A stretch of 46,717 nt of DNA from Nocardia concava NBRC 100430. GTDB taxonomy: Bacteria; Actinomycetota; Actinomycetes; Mycobacteriales; Mycobacteriaceae. The DNA lies in NCBI RefSeq assembly GCF_000308815.1, contig NZ_BAFX01000058.1, positions 1 to 46,717 of the forward strand, in the 5' to 3' direction. The notes beneath the pieces were generated by a model. The model was not told where the DNA came from and ran no database searches. It saw only the letters and a list, made by a program, of their open reading frames with translations. Positions 32,917-41,859 of the stretch are shown piece after piece (within the stretch, counting starts at the first letter, position 1; every line of letters begins with the position of its first letter). The position numbers and the translations under genes were made by a program.

Positions 32917-34275
32917 ATGAACGGACGCTCGGGCGGTATGTCGTCGGTGCGCAAGAACCTGATGCGCGTGTCGGCAGTGGGGGCGGCGCTGGTTGTGGCG
33001 GCGGCGTGCAGCAATACGAAGTCGCACGATGACGACGTGAAGGCGCTCGACGGGAATCAGTACGTCCAGGTCAATATCGCCTCCAACAAGGATTCGGACA
33101 AGGCGCAGTTCACCGATCCGAAGTTCATCAACGCCTGGGGTATCGCGGACCGGCCCAAGGGCGCGGGCGGGCATTTCTGGGTCGGGGCGGGCGGGTACTC
33201 GTTCCAGTACGTCGGCGATGTCACGCATTCGCCGGATGCCAAGTACCAGAAGATGTTCCAGGATCCGCTGAAGCTGGTCACCGTCCCCGGCGCGGACTCC
33301 ATCCCGGACGACGACGGTGACGACTCCGAGGGCAAGACCACCGGCGTGGTCTTCAACCCGGCCCCCATCACCTCCGACATCTTCGCGGTGAAGGACCAGC
33401 CCGTCAGCTACGACGGCAAGGACGAAAAGCTCACCGGCTCCGCGCGATTCATCTTCGCCACCGACTCCGGCAAGATCTCCGGCTGGACCGAGCAGGGCGC
33501 GGGCGGCGCCATCGTGCGCCACGACGGCCCGGCCGTGCTCGAATTCGACGGCAGCGCACAGGGTATGGGCTTCAAGGGCCTCGCCCTGGACCCGTCCGGC
33601 ACCAAGCTGCTGGCCGCCGACTTCGGCAAGGATCCGCAGATCCGCACCTTCGACAAGGACTGGAAGCTGGTGCCCACCACCGGTTTCGCCAACCCCTTCG
33701 CCACCGGTGACGCCATCGACCCGGCCGACGCGTCCAAGGGCAAGAAGCTGAAGATCGGCGATCCCGCCCCCTTCAATGTCGCCACCATCGGCGACCGCGT
33801 CTTCGTCACCTACGCCATCACCCAGGCCAAGGACGGCGACCCCACCCAGCTGAAGCAGGGCGAAGAGGACAAGCTGGACAAGGACCAGGAGAAGGACGCG
33901 GGCTACAAGGCCAAGAAGGGCCAGGTCGCCGAGTTCGACAAGAACGGCAAGCTGGTCCGCACCATCGACGCCGACGGCCGCCTCAACGCGCCGTGGGCCG
34001 TCACCGTCGCCCCGCAGGGCTTCGGCCCGCTGTCCGGCAAGCTGCTGATCGGCAACTTCGGCGGCACCGGCCGCATCCTCGCCCTCGACGACCAGTCCGG
34101 CAAGTTCGTCGACTACCTGCGCAATGCCGACGGCAAGCCCGCCGAGATCGACGGCCTCTGGGGCCTGATGTTCGGCAACGGTGAATCGCTCGGCGACGCC
34201 GACGCCCTCTACTTCACCGCGGGCCCCAACAATGAGATGGAAGGCCTCTTCGGCAGCCTGCGCCTGAAGAAGTAG
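32917..34275 (+). CDS. TIGR03118-like secreted lipoprotein
   Basis: This is a 452-residue exported protein. ATG 32917 has GAAGGA 8 bp upstream. A signal peptide ends in a lipobox-like VAAAC (Cys about residue 28). The body has the repeated turns of a beta-propeller-like protein: KFINAWGIADRPKGAGGHFWVGAGG, NGKLVRTIDADGRLNAPWAV, LSGKLLIGNFGGTGRILALDD and the ending ALYFTAGPNNEMEGLFGSL. These resemble the TIGR03118 family of unknown role. A Lys/Glu/Asp-rich insert (QGEEDKLDKDQEKDAGYKAK) is notable. The upstream iron box suggests a link to iron limitation. A strong terminator follows. Confidence 0.85.
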   Translation: MNGRSGGMSSVRKNLMRVSAVGAALVVAAACSNTKSHDDDVKALDGNQYVQVNIASNKDSDKAQFTDPKFINAWGIADRPKGAGGHFWVGAGGYSFQYVGDVTHSPDAKYQKMFQDPLKLVTVPGADSIPDDDGDDSEGKTTGVVFNPAPITSDIFAVKDQPVSYDGKDEKLTGSARFIFATDSGKISGWTEQGAGGAIVRHDGPAVLEFDGSAQGMGFKGLALDPSGTKLLAADFGKDPQIRTFDKDWKLVPTTGFANPFATGDAIDPADASKGKKLKIGDPAPFNVATIGDRVFVTYAITQAKDGDPTQLKQGEEDKLDKDQEKDAGYKAKKGQVAEFDKNGKLVRTIDADGRLNAPWAVTVAPQGFGPLSGKLLIGNFGGTGRILALDDQSGKFVDYLRNADGKPAEIDGLWGLMFGNGESLGDADALYFTAGPNNEMEGLFGSLRLKK

Positions 34276-34293
34276 CCACTCGCACAAGGCATT

Positions 34294-34330
34294 TCGAAGG
34301 CCCCGATCCCCGGCGGATCGGGGCCTTCGA
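34294..34330. terminator. Terminator after the TIGR03118-like gene
   Basis: A perfect 16-bp stem (TCGAAGGCCCCGATCC / GGATCGGGGCCTTCGA) with a 5-base loop starts 18 bp after the stop codon. No T-run follows. Confidence 0.8.
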
Positions 34331-34447
34331 CATGTCTGCCGGGCGGTGTGCATCGCGCGGGCGGAGGCCGAGTCGCCGATCGTTGCGGCAACTATGCGGT
34401 CCGATTCCCGCCGGAAGCGATGCCCCGGCGTTCCTACGGTCGAAGCC

Positions 34448-35641
34448 ATGGAACTCGACGTGATTCCCGAAACCCGTGTCGCGGTGCTGCGCACGCCCGT
34501 GGTGGGGTTCATGGCATTGGCGGCGGCGCTGGGCACCGCGAGCATCTATCCGCTGCAACCGGCCATCGCGGAGGTGGCCGGGTCGCTGCACGCCTCGGTC
34601 GCGGCGGTCGGTACAGCGCTGGCGTGCGGGCCGATCGGGTACCTGGTGGGGCTGGCGCTGCTGGTGCCGCTGGTCGACCGGTTCGCACCGCGCACAGTGG
34701 TATCGATCCAATTCGGTTCCCTCGCAGTGGCTTTGGCCGTGAGCGCGGCCGCCGGGTCGGCATGGCTGCTGGGCGCGACCGTCGGACTGGTGGGCGCGGG
34801 CTCCGCGGTCGGGGCCCAATTGAGCTCGGTCGCAGCACGATTCGCGCCGCCGCGGCGCCGCGCCACCGTCCTCGGCATCGTGACCGCCGGAATCTCGGCC
34901 GGAATCCTCGCGGGCCGAATCGTGGGCGGATGGCTCGCGGAGGCCATCGGCTGGCGGGGCATGCTGCTCGTCTTCGCCGTGAGTTGCGCCGTGATCGCCG
35001 TGGCTGCCCGCGCGATCCTGCCCGCGGCGGCCGGAACAGCCGCCGCGAGTTATCGCGCCACCCTGCGCGCGATGCCCACCCTCTTTGCCCGCTATCCCGT
35101 GCTCCGGGTGGCCGCGGGCCGAGGCTCCCTGTGGTTCTTCGCGTTCTGCGTGATCTGGTCCGGACTCGCGGTCGCCCTGTCCGAGCCGCCGTTCTCGTAC
35201 TCACCCGAACGGATCGGTCTCTACGCCTTCGCGGGCCTGCTCGGCATCGTCGCAACCCGGATCGCGGGTGCCTGGACCGACCGCATCGGCGCCCGCCGGG
35301 TGATCCTGCTCGGCCTGACCCTCGCCATCGCCGGCACGGTGATTCTCGCTGTCTCCCTGTCGAATACCGCGATCACCCTGCTGTGCCTGGGCCTGTTCGA
35401 CGCCGGTCTCTTCGCGGCCCAGGTGGCCAATCAGAGCACCGTCCTCGCCATCGATCCCGCCGCCCCCGCCCGCTTCAACAGCGCCTACATGGTCGTCTAC
35501 TTCATCGGCGGCAGCCTGGGCACCGCCTTCGGCGCCGCGGCCGTCACCTGGTTCGGCTGGCCGGGCACGGCGGGGCTCGCGGCCGTCGCGACCATGCTGG
35601 CCGCGGCCTGGACCTTTGTTCTGCGCCCGCAAGATATATGA
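34448..35641 (+). CDS. MFS transporter
   Basis: This is a 397-residue, 12-span secondary transporter of the major facilitator superfamily. The motif between spans 2 and 3 reads LVPLVDRFAPRTVV; spans 4-5 contain GIVTAGISAGILAGRIVGGWLAEAIGWRGM, an antiporter-like motif C; the second half repeats the loop as GAWTDRIGARRVIL. Such proteins are usually drug or metabolite exporters. ATG 34448 is chosen because the upstream frame contains the terminator region. No regulator adjoins it. Confidence 0.92.
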   Translation: MELDVIPETRVAVLRTPVVGFMALAAALGTASIYPLQPAIAEVAGSLHASVAAVGTALACGPIGYLVGLALLVPLVDRFAPRTVVSIQFGSLAVALAVSAAAGSAWLLGATVGLVGAGSAVGAQLSSVAARFAPPRRRATVLGIVTAGISAGILAGRIVGGWLAEAIGWRGMLLVFAVSCAVIAVAARAILPAAAGTAAASYRATLRAMPTLFARYPVLRVAAGRGSLWFFAFCVIWSGLAVALSEPPFSYSPERIGLYAFAGLLGIVATRIAGAWTDRIGARRVILLGLTLAIAGTVILAVSLSNTAITLLCLGLFDAGLFAAQVANQSTVLAIDPAAPARFNSAYMVVYFIGGSLGTAFGAAAVTWFGWPGTAGLAAVATMLAAAWTFVLRPQDI

Positions 35642-35729
35642 AGTCCGAACGCGATCGGGCGGGCCACTGCGGGTTTGCCGACCTAAGCTGGGAACTGATT
35701 TGTCTGATTTCTGCGATGAGGAGTTCGGC

Positions 35730-36218
35730 ATGATCGGTGCGGTTGTCCTGGATCTCGACGTGGTCCTGGTCGAGGGTGCCGAGGCATTGGTGCGGGTTGT
35801 CGCCGGTCATGTTCCCGTTGTCGTGGCCACCACCGAGCCCGCACGGGAGGTCGCGGCGCTGACCGATGCCCGGCCCGAGCTGTTCGAGCAGGTGTCGAGC
35901 ATTGTCGTCGGCGATCCCGCCGATTGTTCGACGCCCGGCGATCTGCTCGAGATCGTCCTCGAGTCGCTCGGTATGGCACCGGCAAACGTGGTCGCGGTGC
36001 TGAATTCGACCGCGGGCGTCATGGATGCCCGGGCGCTCGGAATGCCGGCGATGGTGTTGCCGGATCCGCGCTCGCCGCTGCCGTGGCAGGTGGCGGCCGC
36101 GGGCGTGCCGATCAGCCCGACTCCGCATCATGCCGCGGTGGCGTTGCTGCGCATGCTGCGGACCGAGGGCGCGATCCCGCTGCGCTGGAAGCTCATCAGG
36201 CAGCTGCTGCCCGTGTAG
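35730..36218 (+). CDS. HAD-like protein with altered active site
   Basis: This is a 162-residue protein with the HAD-fold outline. ATG 35730 has GAGGAG 7 bp upstream. Motif I is VVLDLDVVL (Asp8, Asp10), motif II is VVVATTE, and the motif IV position reads VVAVLNSTAGVMDARALGMPAM. In active HAD hydrolases motif IV carries an acidic pair (for example VDDSPANVEAARALGM), which is here Asn-Ser. It therefore may not bind Mg normally. It resembles HAD-IA proteins in length and order, lacking the cap. Function unknown. Confidence 0.7.
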   Translation: MIGAVVLDLDVVLVEGAEALVRVVAGHVPVVVATTEPAREVAALTDARPELFEQVSSIVVGDPADCSTPGDLLEIVLESLGMAPANVVAVLNSTAGVMDARALGMPAMVLPDPRSPLPWQVAAAGVPISPTPHHAAVALLRMLRTEGAIPLRWKLIRQLLPV

Positions 36219-36296
36219 TTCGCCGTCTCCGGAATGACCGCTCCGGGTCGGGGGTTCATAACGTGAAAGCGCCGACGACCGAACAGACGGAGACTC

Positions 36297-37109
36297 ATGG
36301 CTGAGCAACTGACGATCATGGCCGTACACGCCCACCCGGACGACGAGGTGATCGGCACCGGCGGCGTGTTCGCCCGCTACGCCGCCGAGGGTATTCGCAC
36401 GGTCCTCGTGACCTGTACCAACGGCGAACAGGGTGACGCGCCCGGCGGCATCAAACCCGGCGAGCCCGGCCACGATCCGAACGCGGTACGCGCGCAACGC
36501 CTCTCCGAATTGCAGGAATCCGCGGCCCTGCTGGGTATCGAGCATGTCGAGCTGCTCGGCTACCGCGACTCGGGCATGGACGGCTGGGAGGGCAATCAGC
36601 ATCCGGAGGCCTTCTGGAATGTTCCCGTCGAGCAGTCGGCCGCCCGGCTCGCGGACCTGATGCGCCACTACCGGCCGCAGGTGGTCGTCACCTACGACGA
36701 GAACGGCAACTACGGCCACCCCGACCACATCCAGGCGAATCGGATCGCGCTGGCGGCGGCCGCGGAAACCGATATTCCGGACAAGCTCTACTACACCGCG
36801 GTTCCGCGGGAGAGCTCGCGCGAGATGTTCGAAACCCTGCGCGCCAACGGCATGCTCGACTTCGATCCGCCGGAGGACTTCGGCACCCCGATGGACCAGA
36901 TCACCACGTTCGTCGACGTGACCCCCTACACCCGCCGCAAGGTCAAAGCCCTCGAAGCCCACGCCAGCCAGGGCGACAGCGTGCCGTTCCTCCGGATGCC
37001 CGCCGACCTCCAGCAGATGATCTTCCAAACCGAAAGCTTCATTCGGCACTTCAACCGGGTCCCGTCCGTCCCCGACCAGGAATCCGACCTGTTCGCCGGG
37101 CTTCGCTGA
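36297..37109 (+). CDS. PIG-L family zinc deacetylase (MshB/LmbE-like)
   Basis: This is a 270-residue Zn-dependent N-deacetylase. Metal-binding motifs are HAHPDDE (residues 11-17) and YGHPDH near residue 140, with TCTNGEQGD after the second strand. The family includes the mycothiol enzymes MshB and Mca and many sugar or antibiotic deacetylases; the substrate is undecided. GGAG stands 6 bp before the ATG. Its stop is one base from the stop of the convergent serine hydrolase. Confidence 0.92.
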   Translation: MAEQLTIMAVHAHPDDEVIGTGGVFARYAAEGIRTVLVTCTNGEQGDAPGGIKPGEPGHDPNAVRAQRLSELQESAALLGIEHVELLGYRDSGMDGWEGNQHPEAFWNVPVEQSAARLADLMRHYRPQVVVTYDENGNYGHPDHIQANRIALAAAAETDIPDKLYYTAVPRESSREMFETLRANGMLDFDPPEDFGTPMDQITTFVDVTPYTRRKVKALEAHASQGDSVPFLRMPADLQQMIFQTESFIRHFNRVPSVPDQESDLFAGLR

Positions 37110-37110
37110 A

Positions 37111-38238
37111 TTACCGGGCGCTTTCGCAGAGGGCGGTGGTGACGGCGGCGCTGAGGTCCGCGGCGAGGATGTCGTCGCCGGGTGCCAAGAGGTTTGCCAT
37201 GGCGGTGGCGGTGCGGCCGTCGGAGGTCGCGCCACCGAGGGACCGGAAGCCGGGGGTCCCGCCATCGTGGTTCCAATAGCTGCCACCGCACGGCAGGGGA
37301 GTGCTGATCAGACCCAGACCGTAGGCGCTGCCATCGGAATCGCCTGTGGGGCGGGTCGTCATCATCGCCTGAAGTTCGGCGGGGCGCAGTAGGCGGCCGT
37401 TCACCAGGGCGTCGAGGAATCGGTTCAGGTCGGACGCGGTGGAGATCATCGCTCCGGAAGCTCCCGCGACCGTGGGGTTGAACCGGGTGATGTCGACCAT
37501 GGAGTCCGCCGATTTCAGGTACCCCTGCGAGTGTGTGCCGGGAATTTCCTGGTCGTCCCCGGGCACGAGGGTGTCGGTGAGGGCGAGCGGCCGGATGATA
37601 CGGCTGTCGATCTCCTCCGCGTAAGGGTGGCCGGTGACCTTGTCGATGATCATGCCGGCCAGGAGGTAGCCGGTGTTGGAGTAGTGCCAGCCGGTGCCGG
37701 GTGCGAACGTACGCGGTTGGGCGAGGGCCAGCCGGACGAGCTCCATCGGATCATGGTGTGTCGCAGGCGAAGTGGTGATCTGCGTCAGGTCGAGGAAGTC
37801 GACGTAGTCGGGTAGACCACTGGTGTGCTGGAGAAGCTGGCGCACCGTGATGTCGTGGCCGTCGTAGCCGTCGCCCCGGACCACGCCGGGCAGGTACCGC
37901 TCGACGGGTGCGTCGAGGTCCAGCCGCCCTTCGCCGACGAGCTGGAGGACCACGGTGGCGACGAAGATCTTGGTCATGCTTCCGATTCGGAACCGGGCGT
38001 CGCCCGTCATCGGCGCGTGGGTGTCGCGGTTCGCGACACCGCTGGTCAGCACCGTCCGGCCGTGCGCGTCGCGCACCTCGAGCAGCGCGCCGGGGGCGCC
38101 GTCGGCCTCGGTCAACCGTTGCAGGGCGGTGCGGGTGTCGGGATAACCGGGAGGCGTCGCGGCCACCGACCCGTAGGTGCACAGCATCAATGTCGCGACC
38201 AGGCTCGCAGAGCCGAAAGCCTTGGCGTACTTGAACAT
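37111..38238 (-). CDS. Secreted serine hydrolase of the beta-lactamase/DD-peptidase class C fold
   Basis: This is a 375-residue exported enzyme. ATG 38238 has GGGAGGAC just upstream. A signal peptide (residues 1-27) ends AAT. The nucleophile motif SMTK is at 87-90, the YSN tyrosine motif is in WHYSNTGYLLAGM, and the third motif is HDG in WNHDGGTPGF. The family includes D-aminopeptidases, esterases and DD-carboxypeptidase-like proteins. It lacks features that would mark a true AmpC beta-lactamase. Confidence 0.92.
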   Translation of the reverse strand: MFKYAKAFGSASLVATLMLCTYGSVAATPPGYPDTRTALQRLTEADGAPGALLEVRDAHGRTVLTSGVANRDTHAPMTGDARFRIGSMTKIFVATVVLQLVGEGRLDLDAPVERYLPGVVRGDGYDGHDITVRQLLQHTSGLPDYVDFLDLTQITTSPATHHDPMELVRLALAQPRTFAPGTGWHYSNTGYLLAGMIIDKVTGHPYAEEIDSRIIRPLALTDTLVPGDDQEIPGTHSQGYLKSADSMVDITRFNPTVAGASGAMISTASDLNRFLDALVNGRLLRPAELQAMMTTRPTGDSDGSAYGLGLISTPLPCGGSYWNHDGGTPGFRSLGGATSDGRTATAMANLLAPGDDILAADLSAAVTTALCESAR

Positions 38239-38481
38239 TTGTCCTCCCGGAGCTCGGTGGACCTCACGCTACGCAGCCGGGACCGGGCCACACCTCACCC
38301 GGAAGAGCCGACCTGTGCATCGATTCCGGTACCTCAGGGGCAACCGTGCCTCACCCTTGAGAGGTATCCGTGATGTCGGGGGCTCCCAGGGGCGTGAGCA
38401 CCGATGAATTTCGGATCGGGGGGCCGTCGTATGAGTAACCGCGCGGCCTACCGACATCAAAACTGGCAAGGAGCAACACCG

Positions 38482-39084
38482 ATGCGCAAGATCACCGCTG
38501 GAATGTTCATCTCCCTCGACGGCATTGTCGCCGATCCGCAGGACTGGCACTTCCCGTACTTCAACGACGAGATGGGCGAGGCTGTTTCGGCGCTGGTCGC
38601 CCCGGCCGACACCCTGCTGTTCGGGCGGGTCACCTATGACTCGTTCGCCGGCGCGTGGCCGGAGCGGGAGGCCGCGGGTGGCGAGGACGCCGGATTCGCC
38701 AAGGCGCTCGGCGATATGCGGAAAATCGTTGCCTCGCACCAGGACCTGGAATTCGACTGGCGCAATTCCGAACAGCTGCAAGGCGACCTGGTCGAGGCCG
38801 TGGCCCTGCTGAAGGCCGAGGAGGGCGGCGAGATCTCACTCAGCGGCTCGCCCTCGGTGGTGCGGCAGCTGCTGGCCGCGGAACTGATCGACGAGCTGCA
38901 CCTGCTCGTGCACCCGGTCGCGCTGCAGAACGGCGGGCTGCGGCTGTTCGACGAGGGCGATCCGATTCCGCTGCAGCTGCTTTCGGTCAAGGCCTTCAAG
39001 ACCGGTGTGACGCACCAGGTCTACGGCCCCGCGAGCGCACCCGCGGACGCCGGGTACGACGAGGCCAAAGAGCACATCTCCTAA
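38482..39084 (+). CDS. Dihydrofolate reductase family protein (RibD C-terminal-like)
   Basis: This is a 200-residue protein with GGAG 9 bp before ATG 38482. The family start MRKITAGMFISLDGIVADP, the TLLFGRVTYDSF motif and the later SGSPSVVRQLLAAELIDELHLLVHP are typical of the RibD-C/DHFR-like group, common in actinobacteria. It probably reduces a pterin- or flavin-like compound with NADPH, but the substrate is unknown. The stop overlaps that of the convergent TetR gene (TAA 39082-39084, minus-strand TAG 39081-39083). Confidence 0.9.
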   Translation: MRKITAGMFISLDGIVADPQDWHFPYFNDEMGEAVSALVAPADTLLFGRVTYDSFAGAWPEREAAGGEDAGFAKALGDMRKIVASHQDLEFDWRNSEQLQGDLVEAVALLKAEEGGEISLSGSPSVVRQLLAAELIDELHLLVHPVALQNGGLRLFDEGDPIPLQLLSVKAFKTGVTHQVYGPASAPADAGYDEAKEHIS

Positions 39085-39752
39085 TCGGAATCGGCAAGGC
39101 GGGTCTGCTGACGGCGGGCCCGCCTTTTCGCGATGGCGTCGAAGCGCAACTGCAGGCCGTCCACGAACGCGGACAGCGCCAATTCGAAACTCTCGGAATC
39201 GATTTCGTCGGCCTTGGCGCGCAGTAGATGCGCCTGCTCGAGATGCGGGTACCGGTCGCGATAGACCTGGACGTCGTCGACGAAGCCGCGCGAGAACGAA
39301 CCCATGGTCGCGCCCATGACGAGATACCGGGTGGCCGCGCCGATCATGGTGGCATCGCGCGGCGGCCAGCCCGCCGAGACCAGCCCGCCGTGCACGGCGT
39401 CGGCGTGGCGCAGATTCTCCTCGCGGGTGCCCGGGCCCGCGGCCAGGTAGGCGACGAAATTCGGGTGCAGGACCAGGGCGTCGCGGTAGGAGTGCGCCCA
39501 GGACACGAGGCCGGCGCGCCAGTCGCCCGACTCGAAGGCGGAGGTGTCGACGCGGGCCATGATGCCGCCCGCGATGTCGTCGAAGACCGCGTCCTTGTTG
39601 GGATAGTGGGTGTAGATCGAGGCGGCCTGCACGCCCAACTCGGCGGCGAGTTTGCGCATGGACAGGTCGGTGAGACCGTCGCGGTCGATCAGGGTCAGGG
39701 CCGCCTCGCGAATGCGTTCGCGGCTCAGCAGCGGCACTTTCGGCCTGGCCAT
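39081..39752 (-). CDS. TetR-family transcriptional regulator
   Basis: This is a 223-residue regulator. The HTH reads LSRERIREAALTLIDRDGLT then LSMRKLAAELGVQAASIYTHYPNKDAV; the C-terminal domain is of the TetR_C type. It lies divergent from the acyl-CoA catabolic operon with 145 bp between starts, and that spacer holds four CCTAAC/GTTAGG half-sites. It is therefore the probable repressor of 39898-45017 and of itself, with an acyl-CoA as the likely inducer by analogy with similar regulators. Confidence 0.93.
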   Translation of the reverse strand: MARPKVPLLSRERIREAALTLIDRDGLTDLSMRKLAAELGVQAASIYTHYPNKDAVFDDIAGGIMARVDTSAFESGDWRAGLVSWAHSYRDALVLHPNFVAYLAAGPGTREENLRHADAVHGGLVSAGWPPRDATMIGAATRYLVMGATMGSFSRGFVDDVQVYRDRYPHLEQAHLLRAKADEIDSESFELALSAFVDGLQLRFDAIAKRRARRQQTRLADSD

Positions 39753-39828
39753 CCGGCTTCACCTCCTCTTGTGGAGAACCCCAGCTGATCCCCCGGTGGG
39801 GGTCGAATTTATCACTCGGTCCTTGAAA

Positions 39829-39884
39829 AACCGAACGCTGTTAGGATAACTTCGTTGTCATAAACCTAACACCGTTTGGTTAGG
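39829..39884. promoter_or_regulatory. TetR operator region of the acyl-CoA operon
   Basis: Half-sites are CCGAAC (39831-39836), GTTAGG (39840-39845), CCTAAC (39865-39870) and GTTAGG (39879-39884). The last two form the 20-bp palindrome CCTAAC-N8-GTTAGG, 13 bp before the first gene's start. A larger inverted repeat pairs AACCGAACGCTGTTAGG with CCTAACACCGTTTGGTT (15 of 17). Confidence 0.65.
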
Positions 39885-39897
39885 AGAGATCACAATC

Positions 39898-41049
39898 ATG
39901 GACTTCGAACTCGGCGAGTCCCAGCGTGAACTTCGGGAGCTGGCTCGGGCCTGGGTCGACAAAGAGGTCGTGCCGTACGCGGCCGAGTGGGATCGGGCCG
40001 AGTCGGTCGACACCGCCATCGTCGGAAAGCTCGGTGACATGGGCTTTCTCGGCATCGAGATTCCCGAGGAGTATGGCGGGTCCGGCGGTACCGCCCTCGA
40101 CTACTGCCTGCTGCTCGAGGAGCTCGGCCGCGGCGACAGTTCGGTGCGCGGCATCGTGTCCGTGTCGCTCGGGCTGGTCGCCAAGTCCATCAAGACCTAC
40201 GGCAACGAGGCGCAGAAGCAGGAGTGGCTGCCGCGCCTGTGCTCGGGTGAGGCGCTGGGCTGCTTCGGCCTGACCGAGCCCGACACCGGCTCAGATGCGG
40301 GCAACCTCAACGCCAAAGCCGTTGCCGACGGCGAGGATTGGCTGATCTCCGGCACCAAGATGTTCATCACCAACGGCACCTGGGCCGACGTCGCGATCAT
40401 CTTCGCGCGTACCGGCGGGCCCGGACCCAAGGGCGTGACCGCGTTCCTGGTCCCCACCGACGCGCCCGGCCTCACCCGCAAGGAGATCAAGGGCAAGCTC
40501 GGCCTGCGCGGCCAGGCCACCGCGGAACTGGTCCTGGACCGGGTGCGGGTGCCCGACGCCAACCGGCTCGGCGAACTCGGCCAGGGCTTCAAGATCGCCA
40601 TGGCAGCGCTCGACAAGGGCCGCATGGGTGTGGCCGCCGGGTGTGTCGGCGTCGCCCGCGGCTGCCTCGAGGCCGCGGTGAAATACGCTCAGGAGCGCGA
40701 GCAGTTCGGCAAGCCGATCGCCTCCTACCAGCTGGTTCAGGAACTCATCGCCGATATCGCGGTCGAGGTCGAGGCCGCGCGGCTGCTGACCTGGCGGGTT
40801 GCGGATCTGGTGGAGAAGGGCAAACCCTTCGGCACCGAGGCGTCGGTGGCCAAGCTGTTCGCCAGCGAGGCCGCGGTGAAGGCCGCCAACAATGCCATCC
40901 AGGTGTTCGGCGGATACGGCTACATCGACGAGTACCCGGTGTCGAAGTACCTGCGCGACGCGCGCGTGCTCACCCTCTACGAGGGCACCAGCCAGATCCA
41001 GAAACTGCTCATCGGCCGCGCCCTCACCGGCGTCAACGCCTTCCTCTGA
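39898..41049 (+). CDS. Acyl-CoA dehydrogenase
   Basis: This is a 383-residue flavoenzyme that introduces a 2,3 double bond into acyl-CoA. Family marks are GIEIPEEYGGSGGTALDYCLLLEEL, CFGLTEPDTGSDAGNL, WLISGTKMFITNG and the C-terminal LYEGTSQIQK, which places the usual catalytic Glu. GGAG lies upstream of ATG 39898. It is the first gene of an operon with an SDR, a second acyl-CoA dehydrogenase, a CoA ligase and a MaoC hydratase, a full set for activation and one round of beta-oxidation of an unknown acid. Confidence 0.95.
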   Translation: MDFELGESQRELRELARAWVDKEVVPYAAEWDRAESVDTAIVGKLGDMGFLGIEIPEEYGGSGGTALDYCLLLEELGRGDSSVRGIVSVSLGLVAKSIKTYGNEAQKQEWLPRLCSGEALGCFGLTEPDTGSDAGNLNAKAVADGEDWLISGTKMFITNGTWADVAIIFARTGGPGPKGVTAFLVPTDAPGLTRKEIKGKLGLRGQATAELVLDRVRVPDANRLGELGQGFKIAMAALDKGRMGVAAGCVGVARGCLEAAVKYAQEREQFGKPIASYQLVQELIADIAVEVEAARLLTWRVADLVEKGKPFGTEASVAKLFASEAAVKAANNAIQVFGGYGYIDEYPVSKYLRDARVLTLYEGTSQIQKLLIGRALTGVNAFL

Positions 41050-41092
41050 ACCTTTTCACGAAAAAGACCCAGCGTAGACAAGGAGATTCACC

Positions 41093-41842
41093 ATGTCGAA
41101 AGTCGCAGTCGTGACCGGTGCCGCCCGCGGAATCGGCGCGGGCACCGCCGCCCGCCTGGCCGCCGACGGATTCGCCGTCGCCATCGTCGATCTCGACGAG
41201 GCCGCCTGCAAGGACGCCGTGGACGCCATTGTCGCCAAGGGCGGCACCGCGATCGCGGTGGGCTGCAATGTCACCGACGAGGCGCAGGTCGCCACCGCGT
41301 TCGAACGCATCGCCTCCGAACTGGGTTCGGTCGACGTGCTGGTCAACAACGCGGGCGTGCTGCGCGACAACCTGCTGTTCAAGATGTCGGTCGACGACTG
41401 GGACCTGGTCATGAACGTGCACCTCAAGGGCACGTTCCTGTGCTCGCGCGAGGCGCAGAAGTACATGGTGAAGCAGAAGTCCGGCAAGATCGTGAACACC
41501 TCCAGCGTGTCCGCGCTCGGCAGCCGCGGGCAGGCCAACTACTCGGCCGCCAAGATGGGCATCCAGGGTCTGACCCGCACGCTCGCAATGGAATTGGGGC
41601 CGTTCGGCATCAATGTCAACGCCGTTGCCCCCGGGTTCATCGTCACCGAGATGACCGATGCCACCGCCGCCCGCGTGGGTGTCTCGCCGGAGGAGTTCCG
41701 CGAGCAGGCCGCCAAGATCACCCCGCTGCGCCGTGTCGGCGAGCCCGCCGATATCGCGAATGTGGTGTCGTTCCTGGTCTCCGAAAACGCCTCGTTCGTC
41801 ACCGGTCAGACCATTTACGTCGACGGCGGACGCCGTCTCTAA
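41093..41842 (+). CDS. SDR, 3-hydroxyacyl-CoA dehydrogenase / FabG-like
   Basis: This is a 249-residue short-chain dehydrogenase with AGGAG before ATG 41093. Motifs are VVTGAARGIGAGTAARLAAD, DVLVNNAGVLRDNLLFKM, IVNTSSVSALGSRGQANYSAAK with catalytic Ser, Tyr and Lys, and GFIVTEMTDAT. The closest general group is FabG-like 3-oxoacyl reductase; in this operon it would more likely oxidise the 3-hydroxyacyl-CoA made by the MaoC protein. It is 43 bp behind the first dehydrogenase gene. Confidence 0.93.
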   Translation: MSKVAVVTGAARGIGAGTAARLAADGFAVAIVDLDEAACKDAVDAIVAKGGTAIAVGCNVTDEAQVATAFERIASELGSVDVLVNNAGVLRDNLLFKMSVDDWDLVMNVHLKGTFLCSREAQKYMVKQKSGKIVNTSSVSALGSRGQANYSAAKMGIQGLTRTLAMELGPFGINVNAVAPGFIVTEMTDATAARVGVSPEEFREQAAKITPLRRVGEPADIANVVSFLVSENASFVTGQTIYVDGGRRL

Positions 41843-41859
41843 TCTCGGAGATCTTCACC

